Positions 25,562 through 34,984 of a stretch of DNA of 64,000 nucleotides are shown piece after piece (positions within the stretch are counted from its first letter, which is position 1; each line of letters begins with the position of its first letter). Under the pieces are notes generated by a model. The model saw only the letters and a list, made by a program, of their open reading frames with translations, did no database searches and was not told where the DNA came from. The position numbers and the translations under genes were made by a program. Origin of the DNA: G963666705 sp963666705 (GTDB lineage: Bacteria > Pseudomonadota > Alphaproteobacteria > CADEGL01); the NCBI GenBank assembly GCA_963666705.2, contig CAXXKO010000001.1, positions 845,810 through 909,809 on the forward strand, in the 5' to 3' direction.

Positions 25562-26992
25562 TCAGGGGTTTCCGGGCAGGCGCACGCGGGCGACGAGGCC
25601 GCCGCCGGGTCTGTCCTCGAGGGTGATGTCGCCGCCGTGGCGGCGGATGATGGCGCGGGCGACGGCCATGCCGAGGCCGGTGCCGCCGGTCTCGCGGCTG
25701 CGCGACCCCTCGAGCCGGAAGAAGGGCGCGAACACCTTCTCGCGCATCGCCTCCGGGATGCCCGGCCCGCGGTCGGCGACGATGACCTCGACCGCGCCCC
25801 CGTCCTCGGCGAGGGTCACGGTCGCTTCCTCGCCGTAGGTCGCGGCGTTGGCGATCAGGTTGGTGAAGGCGCGGCGCAGGGCCATGGGCCGGCAGGCATA
25901 GGTGAGCCTGCCCGGCCCCTGGTAGGCCGCCGCATGGCCCGTATCCGCGAGGTCGTCGCACAGGCTCCCGAGCAGCGCGGCGAGGTCGACCCTGGTGCGC
26001 GGCTCGTCCGCCGTATCGTCGCGCGCGAAGGCGAGGGTGGATTCGAGCATGGCCCGCATCTCGTCGAGGTCGGCGTTGGCCTTCTCCCGCTGCTCCCCAT
26101 CGGCGATGAACTCGGTGCGCAGCTTGAGGCGGGTGAGTGCCGTGCGCAGGTCGTGCGAGATCGCGGCCAGCATCAGGGTGCGGTCGTCCACCAGCCTGCG
26201 CAGGCGCTCCTGCATGCGGTTGAAGGCGCTGGCCGCCTTGCGCAGCTCGCGCGAGCCGGCCTCGGGCAGGGGCGGGGCGCGCACATCGACGCCGAGCCTG
26301 TCGGCGGCCTCGGCGAAGCGGGCCAGCGGGCGCGTCACGCGATGCCCGGCCCAGACCGCGAACAGGAGGATGAAGCCGCCGGCGAGGGCGATCCAGAACG
26401 CCATATGGATGCCCCAGCGCAGGGAGGTGGTGTCCGCGGCGACGGTGAAGACGAGCCAGCTCCCGTCGCGCTGGCCCACCGAGATGGCGATCTTCCGGCG
26501 GCTCGGCAGCAGGTCGGGCAGGGGCTGGCCGGCGACCTCGCTCTCCCGCACCGGCGGCGCGTCCCAGTTCCCCAGCACGCGCACCTCGATCGGGCGGTCG
26601 CCGAGGGGCCCCAGATGGTGCATGACCCGGCGCCAGGCCCGGGGCGAATGGCGCCATCCTGGCCCCATGACCGTGGGTTTGCCCGGTAGAAGGGTGACCC
26701 ACAGGGTGGGGCTGTTCACGGCGCGGAGGAGCTCGGCCCGGCGCGGCGGCGGCGTCCGCTCCATGAGCGCGACGATGGCGCCGATGCGGTCGGCGACCGA
26801 GTTGGCGAAGACCTCGGTGGCCGCCTCCGCGCGGTCGCGGATGTAGAAGAGGATGCTCGCGGCCTGGACGACGAAGAGGCAGATCATCAGGATCAGCGCC
26901 ACGCGGCTGGCGATGCCGTCGGGCCAGAGATGCCGCGCGCGCATGCCGCGGCGGGCGTGCCGACGTTCGCGCCAGGTGCCCTCGCCTGTCAT
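25562..26992 (-). CDS. Sensor histidine kinase (EnvZ/CpxA-like)
   Basis: The 476-residue membrane kinase has a first helix at about 30-52 (ALILMICLFVVQAASILF), a periplasmic sensor of about 55-195 and a second helix near 197-217 (FWIALAGGFILLFAVW). HAMP follows, then an H box (ISHDLRTALTRLK) with the phospho-accepting His. The N box is FTNLIANAATYG, and the catalytic G boxes are ADRGPGIP and GGTGLGMAVA. It autophosphorylates and presumably signals to the regulator at 27646-28365. It sits beside its own copy of the regulator-binding promoter. Confidence 0.92.
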   Translation of the reverse strand: MTGEGTWRERRHARRGMRARHLWPDGIASRVALILMICLFVVQAASILFYIRDRAEAATEVFANSVADRIGAIVALMERTPPPRRAELLRAVNSPTLWVTLLPGKPTVMGPGWRHSPRAWRRVMHHLGPLGDRPIEVRVLGNWDAPPVRESEVAGQPLPDLLPSRRKIAISVGQRDGSWLVFTVAADTTSLRWGIHMAFWIALAGGFILLFAVWAGHRVTRPLARFAEAADRLGVDVRAPPLPEAGSRELRKAASAFNRMQERLRRLVDDRTLMLAAISHDLRTALTRLKLRTEFIADGEQREKANADLDEMRAMLESTLAFARDDTADEPRTRVDLAALLGSLCDDLADTGHAAAYQGPGRLTYACRPMALRRAFTNLIANAATYGEEATVTLAEDGGAVEVIVADRGPGIPEAMREKVFAPFFRLEGSRSRETGGTGLGMAVARAIIRRHGGDITLEDRPGGGLVARVRLPGNP

Positions 26993-27084
26993 CGCCGGCT
27001 CGCGTCGCTGGCGAAGATCTGTGGATGGGATGAGCGTGCCATGGGGCGATTATAGGCGTCGGCCTACGCGTCGCCCGGAAATCT

Positions 27085-27128
27085 TGTAACCGAATGTAAC
27101 GGCCCTGGCCGTCGTAACGCGGCGTTAC
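27085..27128. promoter_or_regulatory. Predicted response-regulator binding site (left copy)
   Basis: Direct repeats tgtaac at 27085-27090 and 27095-27100 are exactly 10 bp apart, the spacing expected for an OmpR-type dimer. The near-palindrome gtaacgcggcgttac follows at 27114-27128. The same arrangement occurs at 28408-28451. The site lies between the kinase gene and the degenerate Spy-like gene, so it probably drives the kinase. Confidence 0.68.
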
Positions 27129-27229
27129 AAAATCGCGCTTTCCCTCGAATCATTGCGCGGCCTGCGCGGACCATAACATTCTCGTGGGCGGCATTGGGCC
27201 GTTCACGGGACCCAACAGGGAGACTTGCG

Positions 27230-27410
27230 ATGAAAGGCAAGAATTTTCTCGGGTTGCCGCCGCCTCGGTGCTCGGGCTCGGGATCGGTGCCGCCGCCGTC
27301 GAGGCCGCGCCCACCGTCATCCCCCACCAAGGACAGGGCATGTTCGCCCAGCAGGTCCATCACAACATGAACCGGTATGACCGTGACCGTGGCATGTACC
27401 GTCACGACCG
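27230..27410 (+). pseudogene. Degenerate Spy/CpxP-like gene (left copy)
   Basis: The ATG at 27230 (AGGGAGA upstream) matches the start of the intact gene at 28553. After MKGKNFL one base is missing: 29 nt where the intact copy has 30. The signal-peptide reading then jumps frame (ASVLGLGIGAAAVEAAPT). The LTxxQ-type domain is absent, and beyond about 27410 the strand carries a kinase remnant in the opposite sense. It is a decayed duplicate. Confidence 0.75.
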
Positions 27411-27423
27411 CTTCCATCGTTCG

Positions 27424-27649
27424 CATCGCTGGCGCCCCCCAACGCACCGGAATTCGTACTCGCAGTTGGATCGGATGATCGCCGAGTGGATCCAGGCGCT
27501 GCGATACGCGACGCCAGGCCCACGGCACATGCGGCCACGCAGGCACAATGGTCATGCGTTCAACTGGTAGAAGCGCGACCCACGCGGTGGGGCCGGGCCC
27601 GGCGCGGCGGAGCGGGGCCCGGCGCTGCGGCGGCGTTCGCACCGGTCAT
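27424..27649 (-). pseudogene. Histidine kinase remnant (N-terminal/sensor part)
   Basis: The remnant begins at an ATG overlapping the regulator stop (ATGA) with MTG, like the intact kinase. After a frameshift it matches residues of about 85-150 of the intact kinase: TAWVALLP versus TLWVTLLP, AWRRVSQRLDPLGDHPIQLRV versus AWRRVMHHLGPLGDRPIEVRV. Everything downstream is lost. It marks the position of the original kinase gene in the right copy of a duplicated locus. Confidence 0.75.
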
Positions 27650-28365
27650 TGCTGGCTCACGTCGCAGGCGAAGATGTAGCCGCCACCCCGCACCGTCTTG
27701 ATGATTGCGGGCGCCTTGGGCGCCGCCTCGATCCGGCGCCGCAGGCGGCTGACCTGGACGTCGATGCTGCGGTCGAAGGGCAGGGCGGAGCGGCCCTTGG
27801 TCAGGTCGAGCAACTGGTCGCGGCTGAGGACGCGGCGCGGGTGCTCGGCGAGGGCGAGGAGGAGGTCGAACTCCCCGGCCGTCAGCGGCGTGAGCACGTC
27901 GTCGGCCGTGCGCAGCTCGCGCCGCGCCGGGTCGAGGCGCCAGCCCTCGAAGACCAGGACGCGGCCGCCGCCCCCATGGTGGGCCACCGGCGTGCCGTCC
28001 GCACGGCGCAGCACCGCCTTGACGCGGGCCAGAAGCTCGCGCGGGTTGAACGGCTTGGCCAGGTAGTCGTCGGCCCCCATCTCGAGGCCCACGATGCGGT
28101 CGGTCTCCTCCCCGAGCGCCGTCAGCATGATGATGGGCAGGCTCGAATTTGCGCGCAGCCGGCGGCACAGGGAAAGCCCGTCCTCGCCCGGCAGCATGAG
28201 GTCGAGCACCAGCAGGTCGAAGCGCCCCGCCTCGAGCTGCCTCATCATGGCGCGGCCGTCGGCGGCCGTGTCGACCCGGTAGCCGTGCTTCCTCAGGAAC
28301 CGCGCCAGGAGGTCGCGGATCTCCACGTCGTCGTCGACGATCAGCAGGTGGGGTGAATGGGGCAT
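27646..28365 (-). CDS. OmpR-family response regulator
   Basis: The 239-residue protein has a receiver domain at 1-120. The acidic pair is in LIVDDDVEIR, the phospho-accepting Asp in LLVLDLMLPGEDG, and the switch lysine in DDYLAKPFNPREL. The winged-helix DNA-binding domain follows (LTAGEFDLLLALAEHP, SIDVQVSRLRRRIE, IIKTVRGGGYIF). It probably binds the tgtaac repeats at 28408-28451 and 27085-27128 and so controls itself, the kinase and the Spy-like protein. Confidence 0.94.
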   Translation of the reverse strand: MPHSPHLLIVDDDVEIRDLLARFLRKHGYRVDTAADGRAMMRQLEAGRFDLLVLDLMLPGEDGLSLCRRLRANSSLPIIMLTALGEETDRIVGLEMGADDYLAKPFNPRELLARVKAVLRRADGTPVAHHGGGGRVLVFEGWRLDPARRELRTADDVLTPLTAGEFDLLLALAEHPRRVLSRDQLLDLTKGRSALPFDRSIDVQVSRLRRRIEAAPKAPAIIKTVRGGGYIFACDVSQQ

Positions 28366-28407
28366 GGGGTGATTATAGGCGGCTGCCTTGGCCGCGCCGG
28401 GAAATCT

Positions 28408-28451
28408 TGTAACCGAATGTTACGGCCCCGGCCTCCGTAACGCGGCGTTAC
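28408..28451. promoter_or_regulatory. Predicted response-regulator binding site (right copy)
   Basis: The repeats tgtaac (28408-28413) and tgttac (28418-28423) are 10 bp apart, and gtaacgcggcgttac lies at 28437-28451. The site sits between the divergent regulator and Spy-like genes. Conservation with 27085-27128 extends over about 150 bp of flanking sequence, as expected for a duplicated promoter. Confidence 0.7.
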
Positions 28452-28552
28452 AAATTGGCGCTTTCCCTGAAATCTCCGAGCAACACGGGCGGCCCATATC
28501 TATCCCGTGGGCGGCATCGGGCCGTCCGCCAGACCCATCAAGGAGACCCGCG

Positions 28553-29053
28553 ATGAAACGCAAGAAACTTCTCATGGCCGCCGGCGCCTCGGTGCTGGCA
28601 CTCGGGCTCGGCGTCGCCGCCATCGAGGCCGCGCCCACCGCAATCTCCCAGCACGGGCCGGGCATGTTCGCCCAGCATGCCGGTTTCGGCATGGGCCGGC
28701 ATGGCGGCGGTCGCGGCATATGTGGCGGCGCCCACGGCGACCGGATCGGGACGCTGACCGGTGTCATCGACGCGTTCATCGACTTCACGCCCGAGCAGTC
28801 GGAGAAATGGGATAAGCTCACCCAAGCGCTCACGGCCGGCCAGGAATCGATGAAGACGGCCTGCGGTGACGCCGAGGAGGCTAGCGAGGACGGCGGCGCG
28901 TTCGGGCGCCTCGCGCGCATGGAGACGATGATGACCGCGGGCCTCGGTGCCATTCAGGAGATCCGCCCCGCCTTCGAGGCGTTCTACGAGACCCTGACCG
29001 AGGCGCAGCAGAGCGCCCTCGACGGCCTCTTCTCCATGGGCCGCCGCCACTAG
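28553..29053 (+). CDS. Spy/CpxP-like periplasmic protein
   Basis: The 166-residue protein has a signal peptide (MKRKKLLMAAGASVLALGLG, likely cleaved near IEAAPT). A Gly/His/Met-rich stretch follows, then an LTxxQ-like helical domain: IDFTPEQSEKWDKLTQAL and FYETLTEAQQSALDGLF. Such proteins are periplasmic chaperones or feedback regulators of envelope-stress two-component systems, and the divergent regulator supports that role. The GAxH-rich segment could bind metal. The TAG stop lies in a CTAG used as an insertion site by a small repeat. Confidence 0.85.
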   Translation: MKRKKLLMAAGASVLALGLGVAAIEAAPTAISQHGPGMFAQHAGFGMGRHGGGRGICGGAHGDRIGTLTGVIDAFIDFTPEQSEKWDKLTQALTAGQESMKTACGDAEEASEDGGAFGRLARMETMMTAGLGAIQEIRPAFEAFYETLTEAQQSALDGLFSMGRRH

Positions 29054-29129
29054 TGGTTCGCGTCTGACACTTGGAACCCTCTCCCCACCCCATCGGGGAG
29101 AGGGGGACTCTTTCGTCGGGTTCGAACCA
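29054..29129. repeat. 76-bp CTAG-flanked palindromic element
   Basis: The element starts tggttcg and ends cgaacca and is flanked by CTAG at 29050-29053 and 29130-29133. The left CTAG contains the stop of the Spy-like gene. The interior has ccctctccccaccc and ggggagaggggga arms. A related, longer copy lies at 29836-30067. It may also act as a terminator. Confidence 0.65.
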
Positions 29130-29159
29130 CTAGGACGAAGGCGGGGATGGTCGGCTCCA

Positions 29160-29190
29160 CTCGCGTGGCGGCGTACGCCCGCCACGCGAG
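29160..29190. promoter_or_regulatory. Perfect 11-bp hairpin upstream of the methyltransferase gene
   Basis: The arms ctcgcgtggcg and cgccacgcgag are perfectly complementary around a 9-nt loop. There is no T-tract. It lies 41 bp before the methyltransferase start. It could be an operator or a structured leader; neither is shown. Confidence 0.4.
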
Positions 29191-29230
29191 CGGGATTGAT
29201 GGTAATATACGCGCGAGGGGGACAGGGACC

Positions 29231-29701
29231 ATGGACGCCACGAACACCGATAACGCCGGAGTCGTCGTCAAGCCGCCGATCCTCTATCTCGGCGTCCTCG
29301 CCGTCGGCCTCGTCCTCGAAACCCTTTGGCCGGCGCCGTTCCTCCCCGAGACGGCGCAATATGCGGTGGGGGGTGCTGCCATCCTCGCGGGCCTGGCGAT
29401 GGTGGTCGCATGCATGGGGCGGTTCCGGGCCGCCGGCACCCCCGTCGAGCCCTACAAGCCCACCAGCGCCATCGTGTCCGATGGCCTCTACGGCCTCTCC
29501 CGCAACCCCATCTACGTGGCCCTGACCCTCATATACCTGGGCATCGGCGTCGCCATCGACAGCCCCTGGATCCTCGCCCTGGTCGTCCCCGTCCTGCTCG
29601 TCATGCGCACCGGCGTGATCGCGCGGGAGGAGCGCTACCTCGAGCGCAAGTTCGGCGCCGAGTACCTCGACTACAAGGCGTCCGTGCGCCGCTGGGTATA
29701 G
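29231..29701 (+). CDS. ICMT/PEMT-type membrane methyltransferase
   Basis: The 156-residue protein has four or more hydrophobic segments (ILYLGVLAVGLVLETLWP, AAILAGLAMVVACMGRF, YVALTLIYLGIGVAI, LALVVPVLLVMRTGVI). The isoprenylcysteine methyltransferase-like signature follows: GLYGLSRNPIYVAL and REERYLERKFGAEYLDYK. It is expected to transfer a methyl group from SAM to a membrane-associated substrate, which cannot be named. The ATG at 29231 was chosen because of a GAGGGGGACAGGG ribosome region. Confidence 0.85.
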   Translation: MDATNTDNAGVVVKPPILYLGVLAVGLVLETLWPAPFLPETAQYAVGGAAILAGLAMVVACMGRFRAAGTPVEPYKPTSAIVSDGLYGLSRNPIYVALTLIYLGIGVAIDSPWILALVVPVLLVMRTGVIAREERYLERKFGAEYLDYKASVRRWV

Positions 29702-29718
29702 GACGCGGCTATGTATTG

Positions 29719-29831
29719 GAGCGTTTCCACCTCGACTGGAATCGCTCCAGGCCGCAAGGCGGCCCGCCGGCAGTCCGGCGCGCCCGCGCGGGCGCGGACC
29801 TCTTGGTCCGCTGCCGCGAGCGAAACAATCG
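29719..29831. repeat. Dispersed intergenic repeat, copy 1
   Basis: This stretch of about 113 bp is repeated at 63863-63975 with only a few differences. Its first part is a hairpin (ggagcgtttcca against tggaatcgctcc). A G/C palindrome (ggccgcaaggcggcc) and gcggacctcttggtccgc follow. It lies just downstream of the methyltransferase stop. It codes for nothing. Confidence 0.75.
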
Positions 29832-29835
29832 CTAG

Positions 29836-30067
29836 TGTTTCGCGTCTGACACTTGGAACCCTCTCCCCACTTCTTCCCTTGGGGGGAGAGGGAGGGACCC
29901 GCGAAGCGGGAGGGTGAGGGGTAAGGATAGTGTCCCGCGAAGCGGGAGGGTGAGGGCTTGGCCGCCGGTAGGCGGCGGAAAGGCTCTTGATAACGCGCCG
30001 ACGCGCGTCCCCTCACCCCGACCCTCTCCCCAAGGGAGAGGGGGACTCTTTCGTCGGGTTCGAATCG
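29836..30067. repeat. 232-bp CTAG-flanked element nested in a dispersed repeat
   Basis: The ends match the 76-bp element at 29054-29129 (tcgcgtctgacacttggaac at the left, ctttcgtcgggttcgaa at the right). The middle is longer and contains two copies of cgcgaagcgggagggtgagg. CTAG occurs at 29832-29835 and 30068-30071, and the longer aatcgctag is present on both sides. Sequence beyond the right CTAG (agtgggtcc) continues the dispersed repeat, so the element is inserted within it. Nothing else is seen in 29702-30098. Confidence 0.65.
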
Positions 30068-30098
30068 CTAGAGTGGGTCCGGTCGAAGCGGAGCCGTT

Positions 30099-31445
30099 CT
30101 AGACGGCGAATGCGTCGGTCGAGGCGATGGGGGGAGAGGCGAGGGAGCGCTCGATGACGGCCGCCATGGTCTCGCGCAGGACGGCGCCGTCCGCCTCGGG
30201 CGAGGCCGCGGGCGGGATGCGCCGCACCGTATCGCTGCCGTAGGTGGGGATGGGGCCGTCGAGCCGGCGGTGGAGGCCCTTGGGGTCCTCGCCGGCGGCG
30301 ACGGCGCGGATACCCTCGCGCACCATGCGCCGCATCATGATGACGCCCCGGTCGGTGGCGCCGAGATGCTCGAGCCCGTGGCGGGCGATTGCGCGCTGGC
30401 TGACCTGCGCCTCGAAATCGCCGGGCTCGCGCTGCATCTCCTCGTAAGTGCGCCCGCCGTAATTGGTCCTCACCACCGGGCCGGGATCGGTGATGTAGGT
30501 GTTCTCCTCGCCGGGGCCGACGCGGACGAAGGCGAACTCGGCCGTGTTGGTGTCGTCGATGGGCACCCGCCAGCGCGTCACGAGAGGCAGGTAGACGAGC
30601 TCGTCCCGGCCCTCGCGGTAGCGCGGCGGGAAGATCGGCGTGCGCGGGATCTGGGCGATGTTGGGGCAGATATATTCGATGGTCCTGACCCACACATGCT
30701 CGTCGATACGGCGCGTCTCCAGGCAGGCGATGCCGATCGGCGTCTCGCGGAAGTCGAACTCGCCGACCTCCTCCAGCTCGGAGACGGGCAGCCCATCCTC
30801 GTTGACGAACTGGTAGCCGCTGCTGCGCACGTGCAGGAAGGGCTCGTGCACCGGGTCCACCACGTTGTCCATGATCTGGAGCCAGTTGCAGGGCTTCACG
30901 CATTCGAAGCCCACGGGGTTGCCGAGGCCGAGCTCGAAGCCGGGCACGTCGAAGGAGTCGTAGATGGGGAAGGGCGGCACCTCGTCGGGCGGCCCCATAT
31001 AGGCGAAGACCAGGCCGCCATACTCGTGGACCGGATAGGCGCCGTGGCACAGGCGGTCCTTGTAGGTACTGCCGGGCGGCTCGGCCGGGGTCTCCAGGAT
31101 GCGACCGTCGGTGTCGTACAGCCAGCCGTGATAGCAGCAGCGGATGCCGCGCTCTTCGATCACGCCGTATTCCAGCGACGCGCCGCGGTGGCTGCAATGG
31201 CGGTGCAGGAGGCCGATGCGTCCGCCGCCGTCGCGGAAGATCACCAGGTCCTCGCCCAGGATTCGGATGGCGCGGGGCAGCTCGCCGAGTTCGCTGGTCA
31301 GGCTCACGGGGTGCCAGAACCGGCGCAGGTACTCGCCCCCCGGCGTGCCCGGGCCCACATGGGTCAGCTCCGCGTCCTCCCCCGGCACCTGGCTCTGGTA
31401 GTAGCCGCCGAGGGTCCGGGTGAGAAACGGTCGCTTGTCGTTCAT
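30099..31445 (-). CDS. Rieske-type aromatic ring-hydroxylating oxygenase, alpha subunit
   Basis: The 448-residue protein starts at MNDKRPFLTR. The Rieske [2Fe-2S] centre is in HRHCSHRGASLEYG (C-x-H) and RCCYHGWLYD (C-x2-H). The mononuclear iron ligands are in DNVVDPVHEPFLH, which precedes the catalytic domain. It resembles the phthalate 4,5-dioxygenase oxygenase group. It is the last gene of an operon with an extradiol dioxygenase and a hydrolase, so it likely activates an aromatic ring for cleavage. No reductase gene is in the operon. The gene ends in CTAG. Confidence 0.9.
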   Translation of the reverse strand: MNDKRPFLTRTLGGYYQSQVPGEDAELTHVGPGTPGGEYLRRFWHPVSLTSELGELPRAIRILGEDLVIFRDGGGRIGLLHRHCSHRGASLEYGVIEERGIRCCYHGWLYDTDGRILETPAEPPGSTYKDRLCHGAYPVHEYGGLVFAYMGPPDEVPPFPIYDSFDVPGFELGLGNPVGFECVKPCNWLQIMDNVVDPVHEPFLHVRSSGYQFVNEDGLPVSELEEVGEFDFRETPIGIACLETRRIDEHVWVRTIEYICPNIAQIPRTPIFPPRYREGRDELVYLPLVTRWRVPIDDTNTAEFAFVRVGPGEENTYITDPGPVVRTNYGGRTYEEMQREPGDFEAQVSQRAIARHGLEHLGATDRGVIMMRRMVREGIRAVAAGEDPKGLHRRLDGPIPTYGSDTVRRIPPAASPEADGAVLRETMAAVIERSLASPPIASTDAFAV

Positions 31446-31473
31446 GGCGATGCTCCGTCTCGTCCTCTTGCGG

Positions 31474-31941
31474 TCACGGCCGCAGCTCGAACACGCCCTC
31501 GATCTCGACCGGGATGCCGCGCGGCAGCTCCGCCAGGCCGACGGCACTGCGGGCGTGCCGGCCATCCTGAGGCCCCCACAGCTCGAGGAACAGGTCCGAC
31601 GCGCCGTCGATCACGGCGAACTGGCGCTCGAACCCGGGCGAGGAGTTGACCATGCCGAGAAGCTTGCCCACGCGCGCCACCCGGTCGAGGTCGCCGATCT
31701 CCGCCTTGATCGAGGCCAGCATGTTGAGGGCCGCCGCCCGCGCCGCAATTTTTGCCTCCGCCTCCGACACGTCGGCCGTCACCTTGCCGCGGACCTTGAC
31801 GCCCTCGAGCGGGGCCGGCGGATGGCCCGACACGAACAGCAGCCCGCCCATGCGCACGCAGCCCGCCCGGTTGAGGCTGGGATACCGGTGTGCCGGCGGC
31901 AGCGAAAGGCCGAGGGACCGCAATTTTTCCTCGATGCTCAT
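31474..31941 (-). CDS. RidA/YjgF-family protein
   Basis: The 155-residue protein is of the longer RidA subgroup. It opens MSIEEKLRSLGLSLPP and contains LLFVSGHPPAP and MLASIKAEIGDLDRV. The conserved RSAVGLAELPRGIPVEIEG keeps the arginine that binds the substrate carboxylate in deaminases. It may clear a reactive imine or hydrolyse an intermediate. It lies 28 nt before the Rieske gene and 9 nt after the dioxygenase. Confidence 0.87.
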   Translation of the reverse strand: MSIEEKLRSLGLSLPPAHRYPSLNRAGCVRMGGLLFVSGHPPAPLEGVKVRGKVTADVSEAEAKIAARAAALNMLASIKAEIGDLDRVARVGKLLGMVNSSPGFERQFAVIDGASDLFLELWGPQDGRHARSAVGLAELPRGIPVEIEGVFELRP

Positions 31942-31950
31942 GGCGCGTCA

Positions 31951-32913
31951 TCAGGCGAGGAAGAGGGCCAGATCCTCATCCACCTCGCCGAGGCCGCCCG
32001 GCGGCCCGGTCCGGTCGGTGAAGAACTGGATGCGGATGCCGTCCGGGTCGCGCAGATAGATCGCGCGCCGGGCGGCGTGGTCGATCTCGACCTCGGGCGC
32101 GAGGCCGAGGCCGGCGAGGCGCGCCGCAGCGGCCGAGAGGTCCTCGTCGTCCCAGGCCTCGAAGCCGATATGGTGGAGACCGGGCGCCCGGCCCTCGCGG
32201 GCGCGGAAGAGGGCGAGGTCGGACGTCCCGCACGCGCCGCCGAGGATGGCGAAGGCGCTCTCCGGGCCGCCGAGGACCGGCGTGAGGCCGACGCGGGCCG
32301 CATAGTATTCGAGCGCACTGGCATAGTCGTCGACCACGAGCGTCGCGTGGGTGATGCGCCGGGGGTGGAAGGCCGCCGCCTCGACCCGGCGGATCTCGGG
32401 ATCGGTATGGTAGTTGCGGTCCGATGTGGGCGCGGGCTCGCCGGGGGACCAATTGGGCGTCGGCATGTTCACCTCGCCCGCGCGCCGGGCGCGCCAGTCC
32501 TTGTGCATGTCCGCATAGATCTCGACCATGTTGCCGTCCGGGTCGGTGCCGTAGAGCGAGCGGGTGATGTCGTGGTCCACGGTGCGGGGGAAGGCCGCCT
32601 CGGGCGCCTCGATCCGGCGGTAGCCCTCGACCAGGTCGGCCTCGCTCTCCACCTCGAAGGCGAGGTGGTTGAGGCCCGGCGTGCCCGTCTTGCACAAGGG
32701 GCTGGTGATCTCGACCATGCCGATATCGTGGTGGGTGCTGCCGGTGGAGAGGAAGCCGCCCTTGATCGGCGGCCGGCGATAGACCTCCTCGAGGCCGACC
32801 ACGCTCGAATAGAATTCCATCGACCGGTCGAGGTCGGACACGTAGAGGTTGGCGTGGCCCAAGCGCCGCGGCCGGAACCAGGGCGTTTTTATGCTCTCTC
32901 GGTGTGCGTCCAT
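31951..32913 (-). CDS. Two-domain VOC (extradiol-type) dioxygenase
   Basis: The 320-residue protein has two vicinal-oxygen-chelate modules. The first (about 15-150) has all three metal ligands: LGHANLYVSD, LNHLAFEVE and NMVEIYAD. The second (about 185-310) has ITHATLVVDD and LHHIGFEAW but RIQFFTD where the metal Glu is expected. The active metal site is therefore probably in the N-terminal module. The operon context suggests cleavage of a dihydroxylated ring, with the next enzyme hydrolysing the product. Confidence 0.85.
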   Translation of the reverse strand: MDAHRESIKTPWFRPRRLGHANLYVSDLDRSMEFYSSVVGLEEVYRRPPIKGGFLSTGSTHHDIGMVEITSPLCKTGTPGLNHLAFEVESEADLVEGYRRIEAPEAAFPRTVDHDITRSLYGTDPDGNMVEIYADMHKDWRARRAGEVNMPTPNWSPGEPAPTSDRNYHTDPEIRRVEAAAFHPRRITHATLVVDDYASALEYYAARVGLTPVLGGPESAFAILGGACGTSDLALFRAREGRAPGLHHIGFEAWDDEDLSAAAARLAGLGLAPEVEIDHAARRAIYLRDPDGIRIQFFTDRTGPPGGLGEVDEDLALFLA

Positions 32914-32950
32914 ATCCAATCTCCCCGTCTCTCTCCAGGCGGCGGCGCGG

Positions 32951-33811
32951 TCACTCGGCCGCCGTCTCCGACCCATCCAGGCCCTCGCCCTTGAGGAAGC
33001 GCCGGACGGTCTCGTTGAAGCGCGCCGGGTGCTCCACGTGCGGATGGTGCTTGCAGCGCTCGAACGAGACGAGCGTCGCGTCCGGGATGCGCCGCGCCGC
33101 CTCTTCGGCCCGCGCGAACACGACGCGGGGATCGTCGAGGGCCCAGATGAGGAGGGTGGGCGCGCGGATCTCCTCCAGCCGCTCGAGGATACGGTAAGGC
33201 CGGCTCGCCTCGATGTCCATGAGTCCCCGCATGCGCCGGTCGTAGGCGTCCCGCGCGCCCGGCAGCCCATAGAGGTTGAGCTGCATGAGGACCATCTCCT
33301 CCGGCACCGTCTCAGGGTCGTAGACGATGTTGCGCATCCGCCGGCGGCAGCTCTCGAGCGTCGGCTCGCCGATGGCCGATATGCCGTTGGCGTAGGAGTC
33401 CCGGAGCGTGCGGGTCAGCTCCGCCTCCGAATTGAAGCATGTGCCGCTGCTGACCAGCACCAGCCGCTTCACGCGCTCGGGCATCTCGAAATAGAGAAGC
33501 GCCCCCAGCAGGGCGCCGAAGGAGCTACCGGCGACGGCGAATCGCTCGAGGCCGAGCGCATTCACGAAGTCGACGAGATGCGCCACCATATGGGGCTGGG
33601 GCGGCCCACCCCGGTAATCGCCCTGGCCCGTGAAGCCGTTGTCCAGCACGTCCGGGGCATAGACGGCGAAATCCCGGGCCAGCGCATCGATGTTGCGCAG
33701 CCAGGTGTCGGACGAGACGCCGACCCCGTGGATCAGCAGCAGGGGATCGCCCGATCCCTCGTGATAGTACCGGGTGCGGACACCGCCGATATCGTCGAAC
33801 GTGACACGCAT
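32951..33811 (-). CDS. Alpha/beta hydrolase (meta-cleavage-product hydrolase-like)
   Basis: The 286-residue hydrolase has the oxyanion region LLLIHGVGVSSDTW, the nucleophile elbow VAGSSFGAL (Ser), an acid in LIWALDDPRVVF and a catalytic His in CKHHPHVEHP. Placement beside an extradiol-type dioxygenase points to C-C bond hydrolysis of a ring-cleavage product, as in MhpC or BphD. The exact substrate is unknown. Confidence 0.85.
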   Translation of the reverse strand: MRVTFDDIGGVRTRYYHEGSGDPLLLIHGVGVSSDTWLRNIDALARDFAVYAPDVLDNGFTGQGDYRGGPPQPHMVAHLVDFVNALGLERFAVAGSSFGALLGALLYFEMPERVKRLVLVSSGTCFNSEAELTRTLRDSYANGISAIGEPTLESCRRRMRNIVYDPETVPEEMVLMQLNLYGLPGARDAYDRRMRGLMDIEASRPYRILERLEEIRAPTLLIWALDDPRVVFARAEEAARRIPDATLVSFERCKHHPHVEHPARFNETVRRFLKGEGLDGSETAAE

Positions 33812-33835
33812 TCGAGTGGTCCCTTTCCCCGGCGC

Positions 33836-34980
<1,145 letters not shown>

Positions 34981-34984
<4 letters not shown>

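Noticed and set aside
28538..30016. A 492-codon minus-strand open frame
   Set aside because: It covers the Spy-like and methyltransferase genes in antisense plus several repeats. No domain is visible.
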